Below, piece after piece: positions 34,913-45,419 of a stretch of 64,000 bases of DNA. Numbering within the stretch: position 1 is the first letter of the stretch; each line of letters begins with the position of its first letter. The position numbers were made by a program, and so were the translations under genes. The stretch comes from Nilaparvata lugens (lineage: Eukaryota; Arthropoda; Insecta; Hemiptera; Delphacidae): positions 58,107,273 to 58,171,272 of the forward strand of contig NC_052510.1 in assembly GCF_014356525.2 (NCBI RefSeq), written 5' to 3'. The notes beneath the pieces were generated by a model. The model saw nothing but the letters and a program-made list of their open reading frames with translations, was not told the origin of the DNA and made no database searches.

Positions 34913-35980
34913 TATTTGACATTTCTACGGTAGCTCATTAGTGACAAAATTTTCAGTTTTTCTAGCAAATTACTGGGGAAACAATGTTGAATTAGTGTGA
35001 GATAACGAGCTATGACTCGTCAAGTGTGCGAATGATCACAGAAAATGGGATTTATTATAATTTCCTTTCCCAGTTTCCTTGAAAATGCTCATCAGTGTGC
35101 GCTTCACTGTCGAAGAATAAAAAATTACACAATATCACCCTCTCTCTCATTCTAATTTCTGTTTGTTTCTAATCATTTTTTCAGGAATCTCTGTTGAGAG
35201 ATTAACTTTTCACTGTCAGCAATTCTGATAAAATAACACCTTTACTTTTAGCTCAATCAATACTGACAGTTTAAAGTGAAATTTAGTGGAAGGCATCACC
35301 ATTAAGATTGTCAGAAGGTAATCAAAATCGAATTTGTCCATCTCGTTAACTGTTATTCAGGAAAATGAAGAATGTTCCAAGACGATGGTCATCCCATCTT
35401 CCTTTGTCAACTTGTCGCTTGGTCTATTCTAATTACCAAATGAACTATGTATAAACCATACATATATATTATGTATGAACCCAATATCCACCTCATATAC
35501 AGTATATACCTGTGAACTATATAACGTATATACTACTGATACTCATCTACTTCACTGTGAACAGTATACGTAAACTATACGTACATAGACTGCTACTGTA
35601 ATTCATGTTTTTACAGTAGAAAATGTGATATAAGAAGATGAAATTTTCGAGAAAAAAGATTGCATCATAATCGGTGACTATTCATAGCGACTTGAGAATG
35701 ATTCCCACGATGGAATGATGATCACATGGACTTACAACAATTCGAAGCTGGAAAAACTGGAGAATGATATCATTGCGAGATGTTAATGGCATGATCTACT
35801 TCTATTGTTTGTGTGAAGTGTGATGTTTCAAGTTTCAAGTGTTAAGGAGTTGGCATTATTGTTGGGATCTTTAAATCATCAAGGATCTGATTCATCAATT
35901 CGATGAATGATATTAAACCAAATGTTTCATGAAAATAGTCTGGTTACTACTCCTCTAAGTATTACCTGCCGAGTTTATTA
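34913..35980. other. Non-coding stretch
   Basis: 35440-35590 is rich in tatac/gtata words (acatatatattatgtatg and similar). No gene seen. Confidence 0.4.
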
Positions 35981-36134
35981 TTTTCACTTTCCTTGCCCTA
36001 TTACCATAGGTAAGGAAAGTATTGCTTTCCGAAAAAAATTAAGGTACCCCAATTTCTAAATTTCCATACGTTTCAAGGTCCTCTGAGGCCAAAAAAGTGG
36101 TTCTCGGGTATTGGTCTGTATGTGTGTGTGCGTG

Positions 36135-36182
<48 letters not shown>

Positions 36183-36859
36183 AGTGTATGAGTGTATGTG
36201 CGTTTGTGTACACGATATCTCGTCTCCCAATTAACGGAATGACTTGAAATTTGGAACTTAAGGTCCTTTAGCATATAAGGATCCGACACGAACAATTTCG
36301 ATCAAATGCAATCAAAGATGGCGTCTAAAATGACGAAAATTTTGTCAAAAACAGGGTTTTTTGCGATTTTCTCAAAAAGAGCTCCAACGATTTCGATCAT
36401 ATTTATACCTAAAATAGTCATTGATAAGCTCTATCAACTGCCATAAGTCCCACATCTGTAAAAATTCCAGGAGCTTCGCCCCATCTATGCAAAGTTTGAT
36501 TTTAGATTCCCAATTATCAGGCTTCAGATACAATCTAAACAAAAAATTTGAATGGAAAAGATTGAGCATGAAAATCTCTACAATTAATGTTTAGTAACAT
36601 CTTCACCTAAAATTGAAAATAAGCTCGAAATTCGAGAAAATATGATTATTCAATTGAAAACTGTTGGCAACTGTTGATTCTATTAATTCATTCACTATGA
36701 AGAGATAGCATACCTAGTATGTCTCCAGCGTTATTGTCCTGTCACCAGCTGGCTCAGATCTTTGAATAGTAGACTTGAAATGCGCGTGTATACTAGCGTC
36801 AGGTGATCGATTTTCATAACGTCAAGGAAAGTTGTGTGAGTGCGCAACACCAGATTTTT
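35981..36859 (+). repeat. Family D element with long (tg)n
   Basis: Matches 23499-24342. The internal tgtgtg tract (36117-36180) is longer than in the other copies. Apparent His/Thr-repeat frames on the - strand are translations of this microsatellite. Confidence 0.7.
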
Positions 36860-37061
36860 GTGGTTCAGTTTTCTGTGGATTTCTAGGTTGGCTGATAGAT
36901 GAATGAATGCCATTTTGCTTCTACATTATGACGTAATATTTATAATAGGCGTACAGTTTGATTTTCGTCACTTTTGGGTGGGAATCGAATGTGGAGAACA
37001 ATGACATGCCTATACTGTACTAGCTTTATCCTGAAGCATCACTTGAAATTAGAAATCACAT

Positions 37062-37322
37062 CAGCTAAATCACGACCTCCCATATACTACTGGACCTAAG
37101 CCTAGAAGAAAAATGGCCGCCGTATGTGGTGGTCTTATAGATCCTATTGAATAGAAATTCCTATTGAGAAAAAATCACTAATTAGCTGTTGGAGAGCGTC
37201 TCAGTTTGTCGAAGTCTCAGTTCGTCTAGTTGCCGTTTAAAATAGCATTGCAAGCCACCACATACGGCGGCCATTTTATTTTGTAGGCACAGGTCCGGTA
37301 TATAGGAAGTCCTGGCTAAATG
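37062..37322. repeat. Foldback element
   Basis: The left arm contains aaaatggccgccgtatgtgg and actactggacct; the right arm carries ccacatacggcggccatttt and aggtccggtatat. Arms of about 65-70 bp, loop of about 120 bp. Confidence 0.65.
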
Positions 37323-37417
37323 AAGGATTTGTAGATTTCATAATTTCTAGCTCCATATTCCGACCAATATTTTTTACATTGATATAACAATAGAGAAAAG
37401 ATAGCATAAGAAGATAT

Positions 37418-37828
37418 CTCATTGACCGAGCGAAGTGAGGTCTAAGATTCAAGTCGACGGTTTGGCATTTCTCTTAAAGTTTGAATGTTTATATGTTGCG
37501 CATTTACAGCGAAACGCGGTAATAGATTTTCATTAAATTTGATAGGTATGTCCCTTTTTTAATTGCGCGTCGATGTATATACAAGGTTTTTGGAAATTTT
37601 GCATTCCAAGGATAATATAAAAGGAAAAAGGAGCCTCCTTCATACGCCAATATCAGAGTAAAAATCAGACTATAGAATTATTCATCATAAATCACCTGAC
37701 AAGTGATTACACAGATGTGTGGAGAAGCCAGTCTATTGATGTATTTCCATACGGTCTATAGTTTCAATCAGGTACTTGTGAATGAAAATACTGCGTGAGG
37801 TCTACTGTTCACAGAACTACTAGTGGTA
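37418..37828 (+). repeat. Family A element, short form
   Basis: Starts attgaccgagcgaagtgagg and ends cagaactactagt. It lacks the 78-bp repeats and has the alternative inner part (gattacacagatgtgtggag) also found at 1-262. So family A has at least two internal types sharing both ends. Confidence 0.65.
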
Positions 37829-38056
37829 TAGGGCGTTTATGTTCCAAATTTCACAGTTAACTCAAGCCGATAGTTATTTTATTTTAATAGTTATTTTTTT
37901 CATAATTTATTATTATTTGACACTGGTACTCTCTCATACTGTGCCGTTCTTACACTCTCACCTAAACAAAACTGTAATAATAGACAATACTCGACATAAT
38001 CGGCCTGATTCAACAAAAAACGGCTTGAAATTTGGAACATTCAACACCCTATACCA
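37826..38056. repeat. Foldback element abutting family A
   Basis: The left end ggtatagggcgtttatgttc and the right end (reverse complement ggtatagggtgttgaatgtt) are followed in both arms by ccaaatttca and an agccgat-type word. About 230 bp. The 116-codon open frame starting in it runs into the next repeat and is not a gene. Confidence 0.6.
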
Positions 38057-38285
38057 TGGGATATCTTCTACTTTATCTCTTTTTTTGTATAGGGCTACTT
38101 GTAATATAAATATAAAGAAAAATAAAAATCTCAGTAACCTTTATAAGAATCTCCCAGCAGTATTTATTTATTCACTTCATATCACTTGAAAATGGCAACA
38201 ATGTCCAAAACATGTTGTGATAAAATATTTCAAAAAAGGTGCTGAGATTTTTAGTTTTCTTTATATTGATATCTTCTACTTATGC
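38057..38285. repeat. Inverted repeat
   Basis: gatatcttctactt begins the left side and recurs in direct order at 38268, while the words aaatataaagaaaaataaaa (left) and tttagttttctttata (right) are inverted. A composite or nested element. Confidence 0.4.
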
Positions 38286-38381
38286 AATTTTTCCCCTGTG
38301 ATACAACTCCCAAGCTTTGTGGTACAGTTTGGGACTACTAATACTAATTAACTCCCTGTAGAAAATCAATTCTATGCACTG

Positions 38382-38648
38382 TTGATTGTAAATGAAACTC
38401 GATCGTATCAGGAGTTCACATTGATATTATGTGCCTCCCTGACTGTTTCCTGTCAGAATCCAATTCCACATGTAATTACTGGGTTTATGTCTCAGATTTA
38501 CGATGGGATTTATACTTCTTGTCAGTCAGTTAAAATGAGAATGGATTCCATGATTGCCTGTGATAAGGATTATGACCACCAACTGGCGATAATCCCACAT
38601 ATCTTATCATTCAGAGGTCAAAGAGAGCTAAGATTGGAAAAGTCCTGA
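38382..38648 (+). other. Open frame of 88 codons, unsupported
   Basis: Starts at TTG. The translation is of mixed composition (CQNPIPHVITGFMSQIYDG, SFRGQRELRLEKS) with several Cys but no known motif, and no second exon is visible. It could be an exon fragment; probability low. Confidence 0.15.
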
Positions 38649-39149
38649 TAAATAAATTACTTTCCACAGATGAAAATTACTAGGATATTGCAATTATCTT
38701 TTGGATGTTCGTTTAATAATAATTAAAATTACTTTCGTTCACTTCTCGTTTCAATTATTGTCATTGGCTGATGAGATACTGATTGAATAACCAATATTTC
38801 GGATTTATAATTAGAATTTTCAATCTCATCCTACATAATATCTTATCATTCAGAGGTCTCATTATCATTGCTTCGTTCTCGTTTCGATTATTGACATTTG
38901 GTTGATAGAATAATGCTTGAAGAACCGATATTTCAAATTTTTTATGAGAATGTTTCATCTCATATTATATCGTTCTATCTTGTAATAACAAGTTGAAGTG
39001 AACCATAATATTATTATAACTGTGTTGTGTAGCATCTATCTATATTTCATCATTGATGAAAATGTTTGTAATTTCCCACTTTGATTTCCTATTATAAGTG
39101 GTTTTCAAATAATATATTAGAATAATCTCGAATGAACGGTTTTCAATAT

Positions 39150-39784
39150 CCTAAAACCGTGATTGGATTGTAGACTATATTAAGAATAATGGAAAAAACA
39201 CAATCAAATCATAAATATTCATTGATAGGAAAATTCAGTTATATGAGAAGTGTAACAATTCTTCATAGGTTTCCAAATTTATTCTTCATTGAGTTGAAAC
39301 ATTTTTTTTGAAGTAAAATTCATTCTTTTTCGAGTTAAATTCATTCTTCATTAAGTGTACATAAATTATCTACATTTTCGAAATAACTTCTGAATGATAA
39401 GGATTCTCAGTTCAGTGAGAAGTGAGTACAAAATCCCTCATAATACAGCTCCATATTGAAGTTTTTTTTTATAAAAATTGGTTGATCCTGAATCCTGAAA
39501 CTCTGATTGAATTGTATATTAAGAGTAATGGATAAACACAATCAAATCATAACTATTCATTGGGTAACAGAAAAATTCAGATATCTGAGAAGAAAGTGGA
39601 ACAATTCTTCATAGGTTTCCAAATTTATTCTTCATTGAGTTGAAACATTTTTTTTTGAAGTAAAATTCATTCTTTTTCGAGTTAAATTCATTCTTCATTG
39701 AGTGTACATGAATTATCTGCATTTTCGAAATAATTTTTGAATGATGTGGATTCTCAGTTCAGTGGGACGTGAGTACAAAATCCC
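39150..39784 (+). repeat. Tandem duplication abutting the mitochondrial insert
   Basis: 39150-39455 and 39490-39784 are two direct copies (cttcataggtttccaaattt, agtaaaattcattctttttc, gtgagtacaaaatccct). The second copy stops exactly at aaatccct where the mitochondrial sequence starts; the first continues cataatacagctcc. The insertion point is therefore within the end of the second copy. Confidence 0.65.
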
Positions 39785-40193
39785 TTATAGAATACGAAAC
39801 TTCCTCCTATTAAATTAATTTTAGGCTTTAACCTAGGGAGTACATTCAATTTTATAGGTAAATATAGTTTATATAATTGGAATCTCGGTTTTTTCTAAAC
39901 CTTATATTCAAATATGATTTTAAATTGCAAATTTAAAGGTGAATGTGTTTTCTAAGGGATTTATATTCAAAAAATTAATATTATAGGAAATACTATTAAA
40001 TTTAGAATAGAAAAAGATTTAGCTGTATTATTCTTAAAATTTTTCTTTTTAAAGGAAAAATTGTTTATACAGAAATAATTAATTTGAATATACATAAATA
40101 TTGAGATTATGAGGTTAAAATTATAATTCTGGGGAGAATTATAAGGGGTTTTAATTAATTCATTTTGGGAAGAATCCTAAAAAGGGGGGGGCC
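39785..40193. pseudogene. ND2: Duplicated trnC-ND2 3' segment (copy 1, decayed)
   Basis: 409-bp direct duplicate of 40194-40616 or so. It contains an unassigned 105-nt start, a trnC-like sequence (39900-39957, + strand) and the ND2 3' end on the - strand up to the G-tract at 40185. Relative to the intact copy it lacks one G in the attatgaggtt word, has a C-to-T change, and lacks about 13 bases before attttgggaagaatcc. This copy cannot encode the ND2 end; copy 2 is open. The decay fits a nuclear duplicate. Confidence 0.7.
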
Positions 40194-40308
40194 TTATAGA
40201 TTACGAAACTTCCTCCTATTAAATTAATTTTAGGCTTTAACCTAGGGAGTACATTCAATTTTATAGGTAAATATAGTTTATATAATTGGAATCTCGGTTT
40301 TTTCTAAA
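40194..40308. other. Unassigned mitochondrial-like segment beside trnC
   Basis: In insect mtDNA trnW and trnY should lie here, between trnC and COX1. I find no TCA or GTA anticodon loop in either strand of this segment, nor a COX1 start. It is present twice (also 39785-39899). It may be a diverged trn region or a fragment from elsewhere in the mitogenome. Confidence 0.4.
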
Positions 40309-40366
40309 CCTTATATTCAAATATGATTTTAAATTGCAAATTTAAAGGTGAATGTGTTTTCTAAGG
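40309..40366 (+). tRNA. trnC: Mitochondrial tRNA-Cys (GCA)
   Basis: Anticodon arm ttaaattgcaaatttaa with a GCA loop. The acceptor ccttata pairs with tctaagg with one mismatch. 58 nt, short for a tRNA. It lies 3 nt from the ND2 stop, so trnC directly follows ND2 as in delphacids (ancestrally trnW does). Confidence 0.6.
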
Positions 40367-40369
40367 GAT

Positions 40370-41323
40370 TTATATTCAAAAAATTAATATTATAGGAAAT
40401 ACTATTAAATTTAGAATAGAAAAAGATTTAGCTGTATTATTCTTAAAATTTTTCTTTTTAAAGGAAAAATTGTTTATACAGAAATAATTAATTTGAATAT
40501 ACATAAATATTGAGATTATGGAGGTTAAAATTATAATTCTGGGGAGAATTACAAGGGTTTTAATTAATTCATTTAAAATTATTCATTTTGGGAAGAATCC
40601 TAAAAGGGGGGGGAGCCCTCTTATGGATAATATATTTAGATTTATAGTTATTTTGGTTTTTAAAGGTAAAAAATTCAATTGATTTAAATAATTTAAATTA
40701 TTTAATTTAAATAGGTTTATTAATTTAAAATTTAATATAATGTAGAAAATTAAGAAGGTTAATATAATTTTTTTTCTAATCAAAAAAGCTGAGGACATTC
40801 AGGGTAAATTGAAAATTGAAGAAAATGCTATTATTTTTTTTAAATTTAATTGATTTAATCCTCTTAATCTTCCGATAATAAGAGTAATTAATAGGGGGAT
40901 TATTAATATCTTAAATCTAATTAATTTATTAATTAAAATTATTGGGGGAATTTTAATTAATGTTGTTAATAATAGACATTCTATTCAGGGTAATTTACTC
41001 ATAATTTCTGGTTTTCAAATATGGAACGGGGGTATTCCAATTTTTAGTATCAGACTTAATAATGTTAGGGGGTTGTTAATATACATTTCATTTATTCTAT
41101 TAATAATAATGGAAAAAATAAATAGATAAGATGAAATTCTTTGGATAATAAAATATTTTATTGATTGATCGCTAATTTTATTTTTTGATATTAGGGGGAT
41201 AAATATAAAAAGCGAAATTTCTATAATAATTCATATTGAAAATCAGTTATTCATTCTAAGAGAAATAAAGGAGGATACAAAAATTATTCTAATAAAAATT
41301 ATTTTAGATATATTTAATTTAAT
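40370..41323 (-). pseudogene. ND2: ND2, NADH dehydrogenase subunit 2 (open frame, mt code)
   Basis: Membrane-arm subunit of respiratory complex I. Read with the invertebrate mitochondrial code the frame is open from ATT at 41323 to TAA at 40370, 317 codons, close to usual insect length. Landmarks: NNWFSMWIIMEISLF near residue 25, KIGMPPFHIWKPE in the middle, and LSMSGLPPLLGFFPKW near residue 225, the conserved ND2 proton-channel core. It starts directly after trnM, its usual neighbour. In the nuclear code it is broken by TGA codons, so it is non-functional here if the locus is truly nuclear. The absence of indels implies a recent transfer. Confidence 0.9.
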
Positions 41324-41324
41324 T

Positions 41325-41387
41325 AAAAAGAGATTAATATCATAATTGAGTTATGGGCCCAATAGCTTTAATTTAGCTTATCTTTTT
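41325..41387 (-). tRNA. trnM: Mitochondrial tRNA-Met (CAT)
   Basis: Acceptor aaaaaga/tcttttt, seven perfect pairs. The anticodon loop contains CAT (gggcccataac). Precedes ND2 as usual. 63 nt. Confidence 0.85.
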
Positions 41388-41452
41388 ATAAAATGTTGTA
41401 ATAGCATAAAGAATTTTGATTTCTTAGGTTTTAGTTCATTCTAATTTTTATA
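41387..41452 (+). tRNA. trnQ: Mitochondrial tRNA-Gln (TTG)
   Basis: Acceptor tataaaa/ttttata, perfect. Anticodon arm aagaattttgatttctt with TTG. Shares one base with trnM on the other strand. 66 nt. Confidence 0.85.
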
Positions 41453-41457
41453 AAATT

Positions 41458-41525
41458 AAGAAGAGTAAATCTTTTTATTACTTTATATACCCTATCAGGG
41501 TATTCCTTTATTCAGGCATCTTCCT
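41458..41525 (-). tRNA. trnI: Mitochondrial tRNA-Ile (GAT)
   Basis: Anticodon arm ataccctgatagggtat with GAT, a very stable stem. Acceptor aggaaga/tcttctt with one G-T pair. Borders the control region, the usual position. 68 nt. Confidence 0.85.
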
Positions 41526-41738
41526 ATAGTGCACTAATTTAAACTATTTTGCTATTAAAAAAAAACATCTATTTTTCCTTAAAAGCCTAGATGATTTTTT
41601 TTATTAAATATTTCTCTTGTAAAAAAAACATTCACGGAACAAAGTGCCCCTTTTTTTCTTTTTTAAATTTAATGGTTTTATGGTTAAAAGAAAAATTATA
41701 CTAATAATTGGTTCAAAAATTTAATTTTAATTTACTTT

Positions 41739-41966
41739 TTTTTCCAAAAAACGTGACATTTTTTCCGAAAAACGTGACATTTTTTCCAAAAAACGTGACA
41801 TTTTTTCCGAAAAACGTGACATTTTTTCCAAAAAACGTGACATTTTTTCCAAAAAACGTGACATTTTTTCCAAAAAACGTGACATTTTTTCCGAAAAACG
41901 TGACATTTTTTCCGAAAAACGTGACATTTTTTCCAAAAAACGTGACATTTTTTCCGAAATTCGTGA
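41739..41966. repeat. 21-bp tandem repeat array
   Basis: About eleven units of ttttttcc-a/g-aaaaacgtgaca, differing only at one A/G position (ccaaaaa or ccgaaaa). Because 21 is a multiple of three, frames on both strands stay open (such as repeated FFPKNVT), which is an artefact. Tandem repeats in the control region are reported for planthopper mitogenomes (recollection). Confidence 0.9.
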
Positions 41967-42219
41967 ACATCAAATTTCAAAAAAAATGCACCAAAAATGC
42001 CTATAATTTTTGTAAAAATGGCCAAAGTATATTAAATTATATATTAATTATTAAATATTTAATTATTATCATATTACTTTATTTATTTATTAATAATATA
42101 TATATATATAATATAAATATAACTATTAATAGTTAACGAAATAAGAGATTAAAAAATTAGAATCATTAAAATATTAGAATACCGGGAAACATATACATTA
42201 ATAGTTAACCTAATAATTA

Positions 42220-42419
42220 TTTATATATATATTATATATTTATATATTAATATTATAATAATTATATATATATATATTATATATTTATATATTAATATTA
42301 TAATAATTATATATATATATATATATTATATATTTATATATTAATAGATACCACTGATTTATTCATTAATATTATATATATATATATTTATATATTAATA
42401 GATACCACTGATTTATTCA

Positions 42420-42460
<41 letters not shown>

Positions 42461-42620
42461 TTATATATTAATAGATACCACTGATTTATTCATTAATATT
42501 ATATATATATATATATATATTATATATTTATATATTAATAGATACCACTGATTTATTCATTAATATTATATATATATATATTAATATAATTAATAAAAGA
42601 TTTATATATTAATATTATAA

Positions 42621-42656
<36 letters not shown>

Positions 42657-42851
42657 TAATTAATAAAAGATTTATATATTAATAGATACCACTGATTTAT
42701 TCATTAATATTATATATATATATATTAATATAATTAATAAAAGATTTATATATTAATAGATACCAATGATTTATTTTTAATATATATATATATATATATT
42801 AATATAATTAATAAAAGATTTATATATTAATAGATACCACTGATTTATTCA

Positions 42852-42900
<49 letters not shown>

Positions 42901-43010
42901 TATTTAGTGGAAGGATTTATTTATTAATATTATATATATATTAATATAATTAATAAAAGATTTATATATTAATAGATACCACTGATTTATTCATTAATAT
43001 TATATATATA
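42220..43010. repeat. AT satellite with recurrent 35-bp word
   Basis: The word agataccactgatttattca followed by ttaatattatatata occurs about seven times (near 42350, 42408, 42475, 42540, 42685, 42832, 42977; a variant near 42758), separated by (ta)n runs of variable length. The array runs directly into the 12S 3' end, replacing most of 12S. Confidence 0.8.
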
Positions 43011-43076
43011 TCGCCCGTCATTCTCATTTAATGAGACAAGTCGTAACAAAGTAGATGTATTGGAAAATGTATCTAG
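43011..43076 (+). rRNA. rrnS: 12S rRNA, 3' end only
   Basis: cgcccgtcattctc, gacaagtcgtaacaaagtag and ggaaaatgtatctagc are the conserved 3' terminal decoding region and final helix of mitochondrial small-subunit rRNA. Only about 66 nt remain of the expected 700 or more; upstream is the AT satellite. A deletion or a repeat-driven assembly collapse removed the rest. Confidence 0.85.
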
Positions 43077-43144
43077 CAGGTATATTCATGGAGAAGTAAT
43101 TTTTTACAATAATTAATTTAAACTGTTCAATTCAGTTTTGTCTG
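43077..43144 (+). tRNA. trnV: Mitochondrial tRNA-Val (TAC)
   Basis: Acceptor caggtat/ttgtctg (with G-T pairs), anticodon TAC in ttttttacaat. Between the 12S end and 16S, the canonical place. 68 nt. Confidence 0.65.
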
Positions 43145-44363
43145 AGAAACCTTTATTTGATTTATTTAAATTAAAATTATTTAAAAGTTATTTCTTGTTT
43201 TAAAGTATTTTTATAAAATGAATTTTAATTCAAGCCGTAAGGGTATAAAGAAATTTTTATAGAAGAAAATTTTTTTATTGTACCTTTTGTATCAGGGTAA
43301 ATTAATTTTTGTTAATAAATTTGTGTTTCCCGAAAGTTTAAGATCTTAAATCTATTTGATTTTAATTGTAACAAAAATTTTAATAAAATTATTTAAGATT
43401 CGAAAGGAAAATCGTTTAATCTGATATCTGGTTATTTTGTTTAATAAATTCAATTTAGGTGATTTAGTTTTTATATTTTTTTTTTCATAAAATTTTTTTC
43501 ACTAATTTAAATTGGGTTAATCTAATTTAATCTTTATAATTTAGTTTTAATAAGAGAAAATTGTAGGATTAAAATTTTTTTTCTATATAAACTTGTTTTA
43601 AAATATTTTTTTATTAACTTTTTATTTAATTAAAACCAAAATTAATTAATTAAATTATTAATTTTATTAATTATGATTTAATTAGTAAATTTATATAAAT
43701 ATTGATTTTATGAATTCAGCATAATTAACTTCTGACTGTTTATCAAAAACATTTCTTTCAGGTATTATATTTATTGAAAGTTTAACCTGCTCAATGAATT
43801 TTTTAAATAGCTGCAGTAATTTAACTGTACAAAGGTAGCATAGTAATTAGTCTTTTAATTGAGGTCTAGAATGAATGGTTTAACAAGAAGTAAGCTTTAT
43901 TAATTCAATTAAGTGAAATTTATTTTTTAGTTAAAAAGCTAAAATTTAAAAATGGGACGATAAGACCCTTTAGATCTTTAAATTTTAATTGAATAATAAT
44001 ATTAATGTGGATTTAATTTTTATTAAATAAAATTTTTTGTTGGGGTGACAGCTAAAATCTTAAATCTTTAGTATTTTACACCATTTATTTATGTATATTT
44101 GAACCTTAATTTAGGGTTATTAAAATAAGATACCTTAGGGATAACAGCATAATAAATTTGTAAAGTTCATATATATAAATTTGATTGTGACCTCGATGTT
44201 GAATTAATCTAGAATTCTGGGGCAGAAGATAGAATTTTAGGTCTGTTCGACCTTTAAAAGATTACATGATTTGAGTTCAAACCGGCGTGAGCCAGGTTGG
44301 TTTCTATCTATTTTAATTTATGATTTATTAGTACGAAAGGACTTTAAAATTAGAAATACTTTC
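43145..44363 (+). rRNA. rrnL: 16S large-subunit rRNA
   Basis: About 1.2 kb, the usual insect length, bounded by trnV and trnL1. Conserved blocks: ctgcagtaatttaactgtac with aaggtagcatagtaatta (domain IV-V), aatgggacgataagaccctt, taccttagggataacagc, gttcgacctttaaaagatta and ggtttctatct near the 3' end (peptidyl-transferase region). No large deletion is visible. Confidence 0.9.
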
Positions 44364-44426
44364 TGCTAATTTGGCAGAAAAGTGTTTTAAACTTAGAATT
44401 TAATAATGTATAATATACAGTTAGTA
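44364..44426 (+). tRNA. trnL1: Mitochondrial tRNA-Leu (TAG)
   Basis: Acceptor tgctaat/gttagta with G-T pairs. D-arm tggcagaaaagtg and anticodon arm taaacttagaattta with TAG. 63 nt, between 16S and ND1. Confidence 0.85.
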
Positions 44427-44427
44427 T

Positions 44428-45345
44428 ATGTTTTTATTGAGTTTTATAGTTTTATTAATTTTGATTTTAATTTCCGTAGCTTTTTATGTTCTTTTAGAAC
44501 GAAAGGTATTAGGGTATATTCAGGCCCGTAGGGGCCCCTCGAAGGTAGGTTATATAGGTATCTTACAGCCTTTTAGAGATGCTATTAAACTTTTTTCTAG
44601 GGAGTCTTATTATTTATATTTTGGAAATTTAACAATTTATTATTTGATACCCTTATTAGGACTTTTAATTTCCTTAAATTTATGATGTTTATATCCTTTA
44701 TCATTTAATTTCTTAAGTTTTCCTTTAGGTTTATTATTTTTTATTGCTTGTTCAAGTTTTATGGTGTATAGAATTTTGTTATCTAGATGATCTTCTAATT
44801 CATCTTATTCACTTTTAGGCTGTATACGCTCAGTTGCTCAGAGTATTTCTTATGAAGTTTGTATATTTTTAATTATATTTAATTTTATTTTTTTTTTTTA
44901 TGGATTTAATTTAATAAAGTTCTTTTATTCTCAGCAATTAAATTGATTTTTAATTATAGGATATCCATTGTTTTTAATTTTATTTGCTTGTGTACTAGCA
45001 GAAACTAATCGTTCCCCATTTGATTTTTCTGAAGGTGAATCTGAATTAGTTTCTGGGTTTAATACAGAATATAGTTCTTTTAATTTTTCGTTTATTTTTT
45101 TATCTGAATACACTAATATAATTTTTATGAGACTAATTTTAGTTATAATTTTTTTTGGGGCTGATTTTTTTTCTTTAATCTTTTTCCTAAAGGTTATATT
45201 TATAAATTTTATTTTTATTTGGATTCGTGGTTCTTTTCCTCGTCTTCGATATGATAAATTAATAATAATTTGTTGAAAAATTTATTTACCTGTAGCCCTA
45301 CATTATTTTTTTTTTTTCCTAAATGTAATAATTTTAATCTATTAG
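44428..45345 (+). pseudogene. ND1: ND1, NADH dehydrogenase subunit 1 (open frame, mt code)
   Basis: Quinone-proximal membrane subunit of complex I. Open from ATG at 44428 to TAG at 45345, 305 codons, full length. Landmarks: VLLERKVLGYMQARSGPSK near residue 25, QPFRDAIKLF, then CVLAETNRSPFDFSEGESE around residue 190 (the conserved ND1 loop) and WIRGSFPRLRYDKL near the C-terminus. Starts one base after trnL1. Internal TGA codons (as at 45274) are Trp in the mitochondrial code and stops in the nuclear code. No indel is seen. Confidence 0.92.
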
Positions 45346-45363
45346 CTTCATTTTTTCTAGTAA

Positions 45364-45419
45364 AGTTAATAAAAAACTAATTTTAGGATATATTTTCAAG
45401 ATATACATTTGATTTAACT
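45364..45419 (-). tRNA. trnS2: Mitochondrial tRNA-Ser (TGA)
   Basis: Anticodon region tatatcttgaaaatata with TGA; acceptor agttaa/ttaact. At about 56 nt the D-arm is reduced. Overlaps the CYTB stop by two bases, and sits between CYTB and ND1 as usual. Confidence 0.7.

Larger units (their letters stand above)
41526..43010. other. Mitochondrial control region
   Basis: AT-rich non-coding block between trnI and the 12S remnant, the position of the replication origin region in insect mtDNA. It holds T-runs, a 21-bp tandem array (41739-41966) and, from 42220, (ta)n tracts interspersed with a recurrent word. Replication elements are inferred from position only. Confidence 0.75.

Noticed and set aside
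36039..36295. His/Thr-repeat proteins on the - strand
   Set aside because: Translations of a (tg)n microsatellite within a family D element.
37839..38189. A 116-codon frame with hydrophobic start
   Set aside because: Runs across two foldback elements; both ends of the first are inverted repeats.
41708..42136. A 142-codon frame with repeated FFPKNVT, and several frames on the other strand
   Set aside because: Produced by the 21-bp control-region array, whose unit length is a multiple of three. Open on both strands, no start context, mitochondrial non-coding DNA.
42220..43010. Recurrent 35-bp word with variable spacers, considered as an organised array
   Set aside because: Spacers are (ta)n runs of variable length; this is ordinary control-region satellite.
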